A stretch of DNA of 20,319 nt from Actinomycetes bacterium (GTDB taxonomy: Bacteria > Actinomycetota > Actinomycetes > Propionibacteriales > Nocardioidaceae), in the NCBI GenBank assembly GCA_023252095.1, contig JAHEXN010000021.1, forward strand, positions 1 to 20,319, written 5' to 3'. The position numbers and the translations under genes are program-made. This document shows positions 5,818-12,294 of this stretch, piece by piece; within the stretch, counting starts at the first letter, position 1, and each line of letters starts with the position of its first letter. Below the pieces are notes generated by a model that did not search any database, was not told where the DNA came from, and saw only the letters and a list, made by a program, of their open reading frames with translations.

Positions 5818-6915
5818 ATGCGGCCCCTTCACGAGCTCCCGAAGGCGCACCTGCACCTGCACTTCACCGGGTCGATGCGCCACGCGACGCTCCTGGAGCT
5901 CGCAGAGCGTGACGGCATCAACCTGCCGGCGGCCCTGCAGGAGGAGTGGCCCCCGGAGCTGAGCGGCGCCGACGAGAAGGGCTGGTTCCGCTTCCAGCGC
6001 CTGTACGACGTCGCGCGATCGGTGCTGCGCACCGAGGGCGACGTGCGGCGGCTCGTGCGCGAGGCCGCCGAGGACGACGTCGCCGACGGCGCGCGGTGGA
6101 CGGAGATCCAGGTCGATCCCTCGGGGTACGGGGCCCGCTTCGGCGGGATCACGGCCTTCACCGATCTCGTGATCGACGCCGTGCGTGACGCCGAACGCTC
6201 CACGGGACTCGGCATGGGTGTCGTGATCGCCGCCAACCGGACGCGCCACCCCCTCGACGCACGCACCCTCGCCAGGCTCGCGACGCAGTACGTCGATCGT
6301 GGCGTGGTCGGCTTCGGCCTCTCGAACGACGAGCGCCGGGGCGAGACCACCGACTTCGGTCGCGCCTTCCAGATCGCGGCCGACGCCGGCCTCGCCTCCG
6401 TGCCGCACGGCGGGGAGCTCCGAGGTCCCGAGCACGTCACGACGTGCCTGGACCACCTGCACCCGCACCGTCTCGGCCACGGGGTCCGAGCATCGGAGGA
6501 CCCCCGGGTGCTGGACCGCGTCGTGGCCGAGGGCGTGGCCCTCGAGGTATGCCCGGCCTCCAACGTGGCGCTCGGCGTCTACGCCACCGTCGAGGAGGTA
6601 CCAGTGCGGGAGCTGATGGCCGCCGGGGCGACGGTCGCACTCGGAGCCGATGACCCGCTGCTGTTCGGCACCCGACTCGCGGGGCAGTACGCCCTGCTGC
6701 GGGCGGCGCAGGACTTCAGTGACGCCGAGCTCGCCCAGCTCGCCCTCGGTTCGTGGCGAGCCTCCCGCGCGCCGGCCGAGCTCGTGGCCGCCGCCGAGGC
6801 CGACGTGCAGGTCTGGCTGGCGGCTCCCGATTCCGCCCGCAGCCCGGAACCCCCGCCTGTGCCAGATTCCGCCCGCAGCCCGGAACCCCCGCCTGTGCCA
6901 GAGTTGGGCAGGTGA
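5818..6915 (+). CDS. add: Adenosine deaminase family protein
   Basis: The 365-residue protein has the metal-dependent deaminase TIM-barrel motifs in order: HLHF with His13 and His15 (metal ligands), NRTRHP, GFGLSNDERR, PHGGE with His197 and catalytic Glu200, HRLGHG with His221, CPASN at 245-249, and ALGADDP with Asp278. It should hydrolyse adenosine or deoxyadenosine to inosine in the purine salvage pathway; an adenine-like or modified substrate cannot be excluded, since HFTGS replaces the usual HLDGS. A GTG at 5800 is in frame, but the ATG at 5818 fits better with the motif distance and the -10-like box. The last 28 residues come from a 36-bp tandem repeat encoding DSARSPEPPPVP twice. The stop codon overlaps the GTG of the next gene. 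Confidence 0.9.
   Translation: MRPLHELPKAHLHLHFTGSMRHATLLELAERDGINLPAALQEEWPPELSGADEKGWFRFQRLYDVARSVLRTEGDVRRLVREAAEDDVADGARWTEIQVDPSGYGARFGGITAFTDLVIDAVRDAERSTGLGMGVVIAANRTRHPLDARTLARLATQYVDRGVVGFGLSNDERRGETTDFGRAFQIAADAGLASVPHGGELRGPEHVTTCLDHLHPHRLGHGVRASEDPRVLDRVVAEGVALEVCPASNVALGVYATVEEVPVRELMAAGATVALGADDPLLFGTRLAGQYALLRAAQDFSDAELAQLALGSWRASRAPAELVAAAEADVQVWLAAPDSARSPEPPPVPDSARSPEPPPVPELGR
6829..6900 (+). repeat. 36-bp perfect tandem repeat (two copies)
   Basis: Two identical 36-bp copies (6829-6864 and 6865-6900) lie at the 3' end of the deaminase gene. Because 36 is a multiple of three they add a 12-residue unit twice without a frameshift. Within each copy TTCCG and CGGAA flank a GC-rich centre, forming a small inverted repeat. 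Confidence 0.95.
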
Positions 6916-7280
6916 GCTCCCCGACCCCGCCGCCACCGGCGCCCCTCGCACCCGCATGGGGTCATCCGTGGCCGGCCCCGGTGCCGCCGCGCCCCGTCGT
7001 CCCGGGCTCCACGGCCGGACTGGTCGTCGGCATCGTCGCCCTGGCCGGCGGGCTCGTGCTGCTGCTTCCCCTCGTGCTGGCCCCGATCGCCTGGTACCTC
7101 GGCGCCCGGGCCCACCGCCACGCCGAGCGTGAGCCCGACCGGTGGCGTGCGGGCGGACCTGCCAAGACCGCGATGATCCTCGGGATGGTCGGGTCGGGTC
7201 TCCTCGCCCTCGTGTCACTGCTGGCCGTGGTGATCGCGACGCTGACGTGGGTCGCGATCGCGTCCCCCTCTCCGTACTGA
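6912..7280 (+). CDS. DUF4190-like small membrane protein
   Basis: The 122-residue product starts with a Pro-rich cytoplasmic-looking segment (about residues 1-35) followed by two membrane helices: GLVVGIVALAGGLVLLLPLV and a second beginning KTAMILGMVGSGLLALVSLL. The pattern, with LAPIAWYLGARAHR after helix 1, matches the DUF4190 layout, whose function is unknown. The start is a GTG overlapping the TGA of the deaminase gene (GTGA), suggesting translational coupling. An open frame extends upstream through the 36-bp repeat but is only the shadow of the deaminase. The neighbour downstream is a paralogue. Confidence 0.78.
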   Translation: MSSPTPPPPAPLAPAWGHPWPAPVPPRPVVPGSTAGLVVGIVALAGGLVLLLPLVLAPIAWYLGARAHRHAEREPDRWRAGGPAKTAMILGMVGSGLLALVSLLAVVIATLTWVAIASPSPY

Positions 7281-7333
7281 GTCTCCGTACCGAGCCGGGG
7301 ACCGGTCCCCTCCCCCGCACCGGACGCGCGTGG

Positions 7334-7339
7334 GATGCT
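7334..7339 (+). promoter_or_regulatory. -10-like box of second DUF4190 gene (leaderless)
   Basis: GATGCT lies 6 nt before the ATG at 7346. It resembles the TATGCT box of the lipoprotein gene but has G at the first position. Confidence 0.35.
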
Positions 7340-7345
7340 CGTGCC

Positions 7346-7846
7346 ATGACCGATCCGACGCAGCAGCCGCCCTCGGACCCGTACCGTCCGCAGGACCCGT
7401 ACCAGCCGCAGGGGCCCTACCAGGGCGCCGGAGGTCCGACTCCGCCGCAGGGACCGTCCGGACCGCAACCGCCGTACGGCCAGCCCCAGCCGATGTTCAA
7501 CCACGCCCCGAAGCCCAACCACCCGCAGGCGACGACCTCGATGGTGCTCGGCATCGTCTCCATCGTCGGCGGGTTCATGTGCCTGCTGCCGCTGTTCATG
7601 GCCCCCGTCGCCTGGATCATGGGCAGCAAGGCCGTCAAGGAGATCGACGCCTCCGGTGGTCAGCTGGGCGGGCGAGGCGAGGCCCAGACCGGCTTCGTGA
7701 CCGGCATCGTCGGCACCGTGCTGCTGATCCTCGGTGTGATCGCGGCGGTCCTGATCGTCGTGCTCGTGGTGGTGGCCGCCGACTCGACCAACGACGGCGA
7801 CTACTCCTACGACGCGCTGATGGGCCTGCTCGCAGCCGTTCGCTGA
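7346..7846 (+). CDS. DUF4190 domain membrane protein
   Basis: The 166-residue protein has a Pro/Gln/Tyr-rich N-terminus of about 65 residues with repeated PYRPQDPYQPQGPYQ units, then the DUF4190 module: TTSMVLGIVSIVGGFMCLLP, MAPVAWIMGSKAVKEIDASG, and a second helix, GFVTGIVGTVLLILGVIAAV. The tail is short and acidic. Function is unknown; such proteins are common in actinobacteria and the Pro/Tyr-rich head is probably cytoplasmic. The ATG at 7346 is preferred because residues further upstream are an unrelated frame and a -10-like box lies 6 nt before it. It is convergent with murB, with only 10 nt between the stop codons and no visible terminator. Confidence 0.85.
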   Translation: MTDPTQQPPSDPYRPQDPYQPQGPYQGAGGPTPPQGPSGPQPPYGQPQPMFNHAPKPNHPQATTSMVLGIVSIVGGFMCLLPLFMAPVAWIMGSKAVKEIDASGGQLGGRGEAQTGFVTGIVGTVLLILGVIAAVLIVVLVVVAADSTNDGDYSYDALMGLLAAVR

Positions 7847-7856
7847 CCGACGCGGA

Positions 7857-8876
7857 TCACAGCGCGCAGCCGACCAGGTTCGGCTCGGGCTCGAGCTCGA
7901 TGCCGAACTGGTCGGCGACGCCGGTTCGCACCTCGCGCGCGAGTGCCAGGAGGTCAGCCGTGGTGGCGCTCCCCCGGTTCGTCAGCGCCAGAGCGTGCTT
8001 CGTGGAGAGGCTCGCCGCCGCTGTGCCGTGACCCCGCTCGAACCCGGCGTGGCTGATGAGCCATGCCGCGCTCGTCTTGACCGAACCGTCCGGCTGCGAG
8101 AACCGCGGCGCGTCCGTCGGCAGGTGCTCGGCGGCATCGGTCGCGAGCACGGGATTGGTGAAGAACGACCCGGCGCTCCACGTGTCGTGGTCGGCGGGGT
8201 CGAGCACCATGCCCTTGCCCCGGCGGAGCGCCAGCACCGCCTCCCGCACCTCGGCGGCGGGAGCGCGTCCGCCCACCTCGATCCCGAGGGTCCGGGCCAG
8301 CTCGGCGTAGGCGACGGGGGCTCCGAGCGAGCCCAGGCGGAGCTGGAACGCGACGTCGAGCACGACGTGGCGGCCGGGCTCGGCCTTGAAGCGGCTGGTG
8401 CGGTACCCGAAGCGGCACTGGTCGGCGGTCAGCGTGCGGATGGCGCCCTCGCGCCGGTCCCAGGTGCGGACCCGGATGATCGACTGCGCGACCTCCTGGC
8501 CGTAGGCGCCCACGTTCTGGATCGGCGTGGCGCCCACAGAGCCCGGGATGCCGGCGAGCGCCTCGATCCCGATCCACTCCTGCTCGACCGCACGGGCCAC
8601 GAGGCCGTCCCAGGACTCCCCGGCCGCGACCGTGACGGTGGCGCCGCTGCACATGTCCTGGTCGGCGACGACGCCTGAGGTGCGCACCAGCACGACGCGG
8701 CCGTCGAATCCGTCGTCGGCGACGACCAGGTTGCTGCCGCCCGCGACGAGGAGGACGGGGGTGCCCGCGGCATCGGCCTCACGGACGACCTCGACGAGCT
8801 CGTCTGCGGTCGTGGCCTCGACGACCTCGCGGGCCGGGCCCCCGAGCCGCAGGGTGGTGACGTCCGACAAGCGCAT
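7857..8876 (-). CDS. murB: UDP-N-acetylenolpyruvoylglucosamine reductase
   Basis: The 339-residue protein reduces UDP-GlcNAc-enolpyruvate to UDP-MurNAc with NADPH and FAD in the cytoplasm, the second committed step of peptidoglycan synthesis. FAD-binding features include TTLRLGGPA (7-15), VAGGSNLVVADDGFDG (44-59) and GIPGSVGATPIQNVGAYGQE (109-128). The proton-donor serine is in AGSFFTNP (about Ser237), and the catalytic glutamate is in the C-terminal ELEPEPNLVG. The insert arrangement with YRTSRFK (158-164) fits type I MurB. The ATG is 6 nt behind a TAGGCT box with no Shine-Dalgarno, so the mRNA is probably leaderless. It stands alone and not in the mur/fts cluster, as is usual in actinobacteria. 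Confidence 0.96.
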   Translation of the reverse strand: MRLSDVTTLRLGGPAREVVEATTADELVEVVREADAAGTPVLLVAGGSNLVVADDGFDGRVVLVRTSGVVADQDMCSGATVTVAAGESWDGLVARAVEQEWIGIEALAGIPGSVGATPIQNVGAYGQEVAQSIIRVRTWDRREGAIRTLTADQCRFGYRTSRFKAEPGRHVVLDVAFQLRLGSLGAPVAYAELARTLGIEVGGRAPAAEVREAVLALRRGKGMVLDPADHDTWSAGSFFTNPVLATDAAEHLPTDAPRFSQPDGSVKTSAAWLISHAGFERGHGTAAASLSTKHALALTNRGSATTADLLALAREVRTGVADQFGIELEPEPNLVGCAL

Positions 8877-8882
8877 GCGTCG

Positions 8883-8888
8883 AGCCTA
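8883..8888 (-). promoter_or_regulatory. -10 box of murB (leaderless)
   Basis: TAGGCT on the minus strand lies 6 nt before the ATG. The upstream region directly abuts repeat cluster B, so the expected -35 position falls inside the first repeat unit. Confidence 0.55.
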
Positions 8889-8901
8889 CCCAGCCCCCGC
8901 C

Positions 8902-8983
8902 GGGCGGTGAGTGTTCCACCTTCTGAGCGCTCGGGCGGTGGATGACTCACCGCCCCCCGCGGTAGGTGGACGACTCACCGCCC
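8902..8983. repeat. Palindromic repeat cluster B (three units)
   Basis: Three units lie between murB and rpmG: GGGCGGTGAGTGTTCCACCT (8902-8921, plus), GGGCGGTGGATGACTCACCG within 8933-8955 (a near-complete palindrome readable on either strand), and AGGTGGACGACTCACCGCCC (8964-8983, minus orientation). Together with cluster A at 1731-1816 they give the consensus GGGCGGTGAGTCGTCCACCT. No open reading frame or transposase is linked to them here. Confidence 0.85.
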
Positions 8984-9000
8984 ATGGGACAGGACGACGA

Positions 9001-9030
9001 AGGCCCTCCCCGCCGGAGCGGGAAGGGCCT
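9001..9030 (-). terminator. Hairpin terminator after rpmG
   Basis: The inverted repeat AGGCCCTTCCCGC / GCGGGGAGGGCCT (one mismatch) follows the rpmG stop by about 18 nt. On the minus strand it is followed by TTCGTCGTCC, a weak T-rich start. It should end the tRNA-Thr/tRNA-Met/rpmG transcript. Confidence 0.7.
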
Positions 9031-9048
9031 GTGCGTCGTGCGCTGGGA

Positions 9049-9219
9049 TCAGCGGGTCTCGCGGTGCACCTGGTGCGTCTTGCAGCGCGGGCAGAACTTC
9101 TTGATGTCGAGACGATCGGGGTCGTTGCGACGGTTCTTCTTGGTGATGTAGTTCCGCTCCTTGCACTCGGTGCAGGCAAGGGTGATCTTGGGGCGGACGT
9201 CGGAGCTCTTGCTGGCCAC
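9049..9219 (-). CDS. rpmG: 50S ribosomal protein L33
   Basis: The 56-residue protein reads VASKSSDVRPKITLACTECK at its start and ends FCPRCKTHQVHRETR. Cys16, Cys19, Cys43 and Cys46 form a zinc ribbon, so this is the zinc-binding (C+) form of L33. L33 binds 23S rRNA near the E site. Length and the YITKKNRRNDPDRLDIKKFC core are typical. The start is GTG with GAGG about 8 nt upstream. It lies directly after tRNA-Met and tRNA-Thr, the usual actinobacterial arrangement. In related genomes zinc-free paralogues of L33 are expressed under zinc shortage; whether one exists here cannot be seen. Confidence 0.95.
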   Translation of the reverse strand: MASKSSDVRPKITLACTECKERNYITKKNRRNDPDRLDIKKFCPRCKTHQVHRETR

Positions 9220-9283
9220 GGGAGTGCCTCAGTTCTGATGGATCGGGCGGTGCTGAATCTAAGTACGTGCTGATGAAGTTCGG

Positions 9284-9357
9284 TAGCGGAGGCGGGGCTC
9301 GAACCCGCGACCTCACGATTATGAGTCGTGCGCTCTGACCAACTGAGCTACCCCGCC
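9284..9357 (-). tRNA. tRNA-Met (anticodon CAT, elongator type)
   Basis: The 74-nt sequence has acceptor GGCGGGG/CTCCGCT (with G-T pairs), D-arm TAGCTCAGTTGGTCAGAGC, anticodon stem ACGA/TCGT with loop CTCATAA, and T-loop TTCGAGC. The fully paired acceptor start argues for the elongator and not the initiator tRNA. CCA is not encoded. Confidence 0.95.
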
Positions 9358-9362
9358 GGAGT

Positions 9363-9401
9363 TCGCGAGTCACCTCGCGAGGGGACCCGGCCGCGACCGG
9401 G
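9363..9401 (-). other. Two hairpins between tRNA-Thr and tRNA-Met
   Basis: TCGCGA/TCGCGA (9363-9368 and 9375-9380) and CCCGG/CCGGG (9386-9390 and 9397-9401) fill the tRNA spacer. They probably help tRNA precursor processing; neither looks like a terminator. Confidence 0.4.
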
Positions 9402-9407
9402 ATCCAG

Positions 9408-9480
9408 AGCCCCTTTACGGAATCGAACCGTAGACCTTTTCCTTACCATGGAAACGCTCTGCCGACTGAGCTAAAGGGGC
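9408..9480 (-). tRNA. tRNA-Thr (anticodon GGT)
   Basis: The 73-nt cloverleaf has acceptor GCCCCTT/AAGGGGC, D-arm TAGCTCAGTCGGCAGAGC, anticodon stem TTTCC/GGAAA with loop ATGGTAA giving anticodon GGT, and T-loop TTCGATT. CCA is not encoded. It is first in the tRNA-Thr/tRNA-Met/rpmG unit. Confidence 0.95.
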
Positions 9481-9493
9481 AAGCCGACGACCC

Positions 9494-9499
9494 ACCCTA
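9494..9499 (-). promoter_or_regulatory. -10 box of tRNA-Thr/tRNA-Met/rpmG unit
   Basis: TAGGGT on the minus strand lies 13 nt before the tRNA-Thr 5' end, predicting a very short leader. A -35 box is not clear. Confidence 0.5.
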
Positions 9500-9534
9500 C
9501 AAGGTGATCGCCCGGATCCGAAATCGGGGGGTGG

Positions 9535-10572
9535 TCACCCTGGGACGGTCGCCGCGGCAGCGGCCAGGCGGGCGGGCCAGGCGGGTCCGCCGTAGATGAA
9601 TCCGGTGTAGGCCTGCACCAGGTCCGCGCCTGCGGCCAGGCGCGCGGCGACGTCCTCAGGCGTCGTGACACCACCGACGCCGATCAGCGCGAGGCGGTCG
9701 CCGACGCGCTCGCGGAGCCGGACCAGCACCTCGGTCGACCGCTCTGCGAGGACGGGGCCGGAGAGTCCGCCACCACCGGCGGCATCGACGACCGCACGCG
9801 ACGTCAGGAGCGACTCCGGACGGGCGATCGTGGTGTTCGTGGCGCTGATCCCGTCGAGGCCGAGCTCGAGTGCCAGGTCGGCGACGGCGTCGACGTCGGC
9901 GTCGGCCAGGTCGGGCGCGATCTTCACGACGAGGGGGACGCGGCGCCCGTGGTTGGACTGCGTGACCTCGCGGACGGCAGACAGGATCGGGCCGAGCTGC
10001 TCGACGGCCTGGAGGTCACGCAGGCCCGGCGTGTTCGGGCTCGAGACGTTGACCACGAGGTAGTCCGCGAACGGGGTGAGCAGACGGGCCGAGTCGACGT
10101 AGTCGGTCACGGCGTGCTCCGGCGGCACGACCTTGGTCTTGCCGATGTTGACGCCGATCACGGCCCGACGACCGGCCGCAGAGCGGCGGAGCCGGTGCAG
10201 CCGAGCGGCGACGACGGCGGCGCCGTCGTTGTTGAAGCCCATGCGGTTCACCACGGCACGATCGTCGACGAGACGGGCGAGGCGTGGGCGGGGGTTCCCG
10301 GCCTGCGCCTGCGCCGTGACGGTGCCGATCTCGACGTGCCCGAACCCGAGCCCCAGGAGACCCAGGACCCCCTTGGCGTTCTTGTCGAAACCGGCCGCGA
10401 GGCCGAACGCGTGCGGGAACTCGATGCCCATCACGGTGCGCGGGGACTCCGGGACCCGGACCAGCGCCCCGGCGGCACGGCCACCCAGGCGGATCGCGCG
10501 GAACGACTGCTCGTGCGCGAGCTCGGGATCCATGCGGGCGAACACCTGGCGGAACAGCGCGTCGTAGACCAC
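9535..10572 (-). CDS. pyrD: Dihydroorotate dehydrogenase (quinone), class 2
   Basis: The 345-residue flavoprotein oxidises dihydroorotate to orotate in pyrimidine synthesis, passing electrons to membrane quinone. The N-terminal helices (residues 1-40, YDALFRQVFARMDPELAHEQ) are the class 2 membrane-contact extension. FMN-barrel motifs follow: GLAAGFDKNAKG (57-68), VEIGTVTAQAQAGNPRPRL (80-98), NRMGFNNDG (109-117), VNVSSPNTPGLRDLQ (174-188) with the catalytic base serine, ISATNTT, and GVGGVTTPEDVAARLAAGAD. The serine base is characteristic of class 2; class 1 uses cysteine. The start is GTG, 7 nt behind a TAGCCT box, suggesting a leaderless transcript. It is not linked to other pyr genes. Confidence 0.97.
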   Translation of the reverse strand: MVYDALFRQVFARMDPELAHEQSFRAIRLGGRAAGALVRVPESPRTVMGIEFPHAFGLAAGFDKNAKGVLGLLGLGFGHVEIGTVTAQAQAGNPRPRLARLVDDRAVVNRMGFNNDGAAVVAARLHRLRRSAAGRRAVIGVNIGKTKVVPPEHAVTDYVDSARLLTPFADYLVVNVSSPNTPGLRDLQAVEQLGPILSAVREVTQSNHGRRVPLVVKIAPDLADADVDAVADLALELGLDGISATNTTIARPESLLTSRAVVDAAGGGGLSGPVLAERSTEVLVRLRERVGDRLALIGVGGVTTPEDVAARLAAGADLVQAYTGFIYGGPAWPARLAAAAATVPG

Positions 10573-10579
10573 GGGCGTC

Positions 10580-10585
10580 AGGCTA
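10580..10585 (-). promoter_or_regulatory. -10 box of pyrD (leaderless), overlapping upstream stop
   Basis: TAGCCT on the minus strand lies 7 nt before the pyrD GTG. Its first three bases are also the TAG stop codon of the upstream gene. Confidence 0.45.
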
Positions 10586-11623
10586 ACGGTGGCCCGACCA
10601 GCGGGCGCCGTCGACGGGGAAGACCCACCGTCGCCCGGGCCACTCCGTCAGCGACCAGAGGCGGTCGGTCCCGGGGCAGGCGGTGATGTCCTCGGGGCCG
10701 GTCGGCAGGACACCACGGTGCTTGACGAGGGCACCGGGACGGCCGACCCACAGGTCGCCCGGGTTCCCCTCACCAGCGCTCGCGGTGATGAACCACGTGC
10801 CGTCGACGACGGTCGCCCCCTGCATCCGCGGGACGCCTTCTCCCAGCTCGACGGGGCGGGCGATCCCGTCCTCGTCGGTCTGGAGCAGGCCCGTCGTGCG
10901 GTCGATCGCGAACCGCAGCAGCCGGTGCCGCCCCGACCCCTTGCGGCCGTACTCCCCCGCGACGAGGTGATCGGTCTCGTCGCCGCGCTCGAGCGAGAGG
11001 AAGGAGTAGACCATGCCCCGGAGGCCGGTGTCGGCCCGCGCCTCGTACGCGCCGACCTGCGGCAGCACGTGCCGCGCGCCGCGGCCTCGCACTCGGGACC
11101 GGAGCCGCTGCACGTCGGCGGGCCGGAAGATCCGCAGCCCCCCGCCGCTGGCGGCCACGAACAGGTGGTCGCCGTACCAGGCGAGACCGCCGGCGTGCAC
11201 CGGGACGCGTCGCAGCCCCGGCACCCCGGCGATGCGCCGCTCCTCGACAAGTCGCACGTGGGCGTACCGCGGAGCGCCCGGGTCGAGGTCGACGACCGAG
11301 ATCCGGGAGCCGAGCAGCAGGTATCCGAGCCCGCCGTGCCCGTACCAGCTCGTCAGGAGCACGGGTCGTCGCGACCACGTGCCGTCACCGGCAGGGTCGT
11401 CCGGATCGAGGCGCGCCGTGATCCCCTGCGGGAACCACCAACGCGTGTCGACATCGCGGTCGTCCCACCGGAAGCCCCGCTCGGCGGCCTCGCCGGCCAC
11501 GTCGGTCCACGTGCCGATGCGGTCGAGGCGTTCGAGCACGTCGTCCAGGCCCACGCGCCGCGGCCGGGCGCGTAGGGGTCGACCCGGCCGGTGGACCAGC
11601 CGCAGGGCGGTCGGATCGGTCAT
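10583..11623 (-). CDS. Uncharacterised protein, beta-propeller-like
   Basis: I cannot name this 346-residue protein. It has no signal peptide or membrane helix. From about residue 35 it shows spaced W/Y/G-rich strands such as TRWWFPQGITARLDP, RPVLLTSWYGHGGLGYLLLG, SRISVVDLDPG, AGGLAWYGDHLFVAASGGGL, YSFLSLERGDETDHLVAGEY and GATVVDGTWFITASAG. That strand rhythm, with VxDL and DHLFVAA turns, suggests a beta-propeller or similar repeat fold. ATG at 11623 is chosen for its GAGGAGG ribosome binding site 5 nt away; the frame is open further upstream but without L-like conserved content. A TAGCGT -10 box lies about 40 nt upstream. It runs directly into the pyrD promoter. Confidence 0.75.
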   Translation of the reverse strand: MTDPTALRLVHRPGRPLRARPRRVGLDDVLERLDRIGTWTDVAGEAAERGFRWDDRDVDTRWWFPQGITARLDPDDPAGDGTWSRRPVLLTSWYGHGGLGYLLLGSRISVVDLDPGAPRYAHVRLVEERRIAGVPGLRRVPVHAGGLAWYGDHLFVAASGGGLRIFRPADVQRLRSRVRGRGARHVLPQVGAYEARADTGLRGMVYSFLSLERGDETDHLVAGEYGRKGSGRHRLLRFAIDRTTGLLQTDEDGIARPVELGEGVPRMQGATVVDGTWFITASAGEGNPGDLWVGRPGALVKHRGVLPTGPEDITACPGTDRLWSLTEWPGRRWVFPVDGARWSGHR

Positions 11624-11661
11624 CGCGCCTCCTCGGTCCTCGGACGTTCCGGTCGCCGCCG

Positions 11662-11667
11662 ACGCTA
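11662..11667 (-). promoter_or_regulatory. -10-like box upstream of propeller-like gene
   Basis: TAGCGT on the minus strand lies 38 nt before the ATG at 11623, in the 82-nt gap after the preceding gene. No -35 box is evident. Confidence 0.35.
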
Positions 11668-11705
11668 ACGGTCGCCAGCGCGACGCGCCTGCCGGCCGAG
11701 TCCGA

Positions 11706-12224
11706 TCAGGCGCTTCCATCGGTGAAGTCACCGTCAGCATTGATGAGGACGTAGGCCCAGCCACGCGGCCCCCAGTAGCGTCCCGACAGGTCCAGCACCG
11801 TGACCGTGACCTCGTCGTCACCCAGCTCGCTCTCGACCTGACGGTGGTGCACGATGACGCGCCGGTTCTCGACGATGCGGGCCACGTCCTGGACCGTCAC
11901 GCGCGGCACGCCGGCCGACATCAACGCAGCAAGGACGGCCCGCTTCGCCGGCTTCCGCACGCGTCCACCGAGGCTGGCCGCCCAGAGCGCGATGGCACCG
12001 CCAGCCACGGTGCCGACCATGACGGCCGGCCACCTCTCGGGAGCCGGGACCACCGCTCCCGCGACGGCACCCAGGGCGACGAGGGCCACCAGGACCTGGC
12101 GACGCCGACGTCGATGGCGCTCGACCTCCCGGCCCGCCTGGTCCCAGACCGCGCGCGGCACGACGACCTGCGTGCGCGGGAACTCCTCGCCCTCGGGGGC
12201 GACGGAGGACGGGCCTCGATCCAT
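11706..12224 (-). CDS. Uncharacterised two-helix membrane protein
   Basis: The 172-residue product has a charged N-terminal cytoplasmic segment ending in a strongly basic run (REVERHRRRRRQ, about residues 32-43). Two membrane helices follow (about 44-62 and 67-84), then a soluble C-terminal domain of about 85 residues: KRAVLAALMSAGVPRVTVQD, ENRRVIVHHRQVESELGDDE and VTVTVLDLSGRYWGPRGWAY. I do not recognise the domain. The ATG at 12224 has GGGAG about 9 nt before it. It lies 82 nt upstream of the propeller-like gene on the same strand and is divergent from the oxidoreductase gene. Confidence 0.75.
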   Translation of the reverse strand: MDRGPSSVAPEGEEFPRTQVVVPRAVWDQAGREVERHRRRRRQVLVALVALGAVAGAVVPAPERWPAVMVGTVAGGAIALWAASLGGRVRKPAKRAVLAALMSAGVPRVTVQDVARIVENRRVIVHHRQVESELGDDEVTVTVLDLSGRYWGPRGWAYVLINADGDFTDGSA

Positions 12225-12294
12225 GCCGCATGCTCCCACGCGACGCCGGTCACCGCCGCGGAATGAGCGCGGGTGGGCGGCCGTTGACCCTCGC

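Noticed and set aside
5581..7347. 588-codon minus-strand open frame opposite the deaminase
   Set aside because: It shows repeated WHRRGFRAAGGI only because it reads the 36-bp repeat backwards; no domain, no start signals.
8902..8983. Possible CRISPR array
   Set aside because: Units alternate in orientation, spacers are only about 8-11 nt and unequal, and no cas gene is present.
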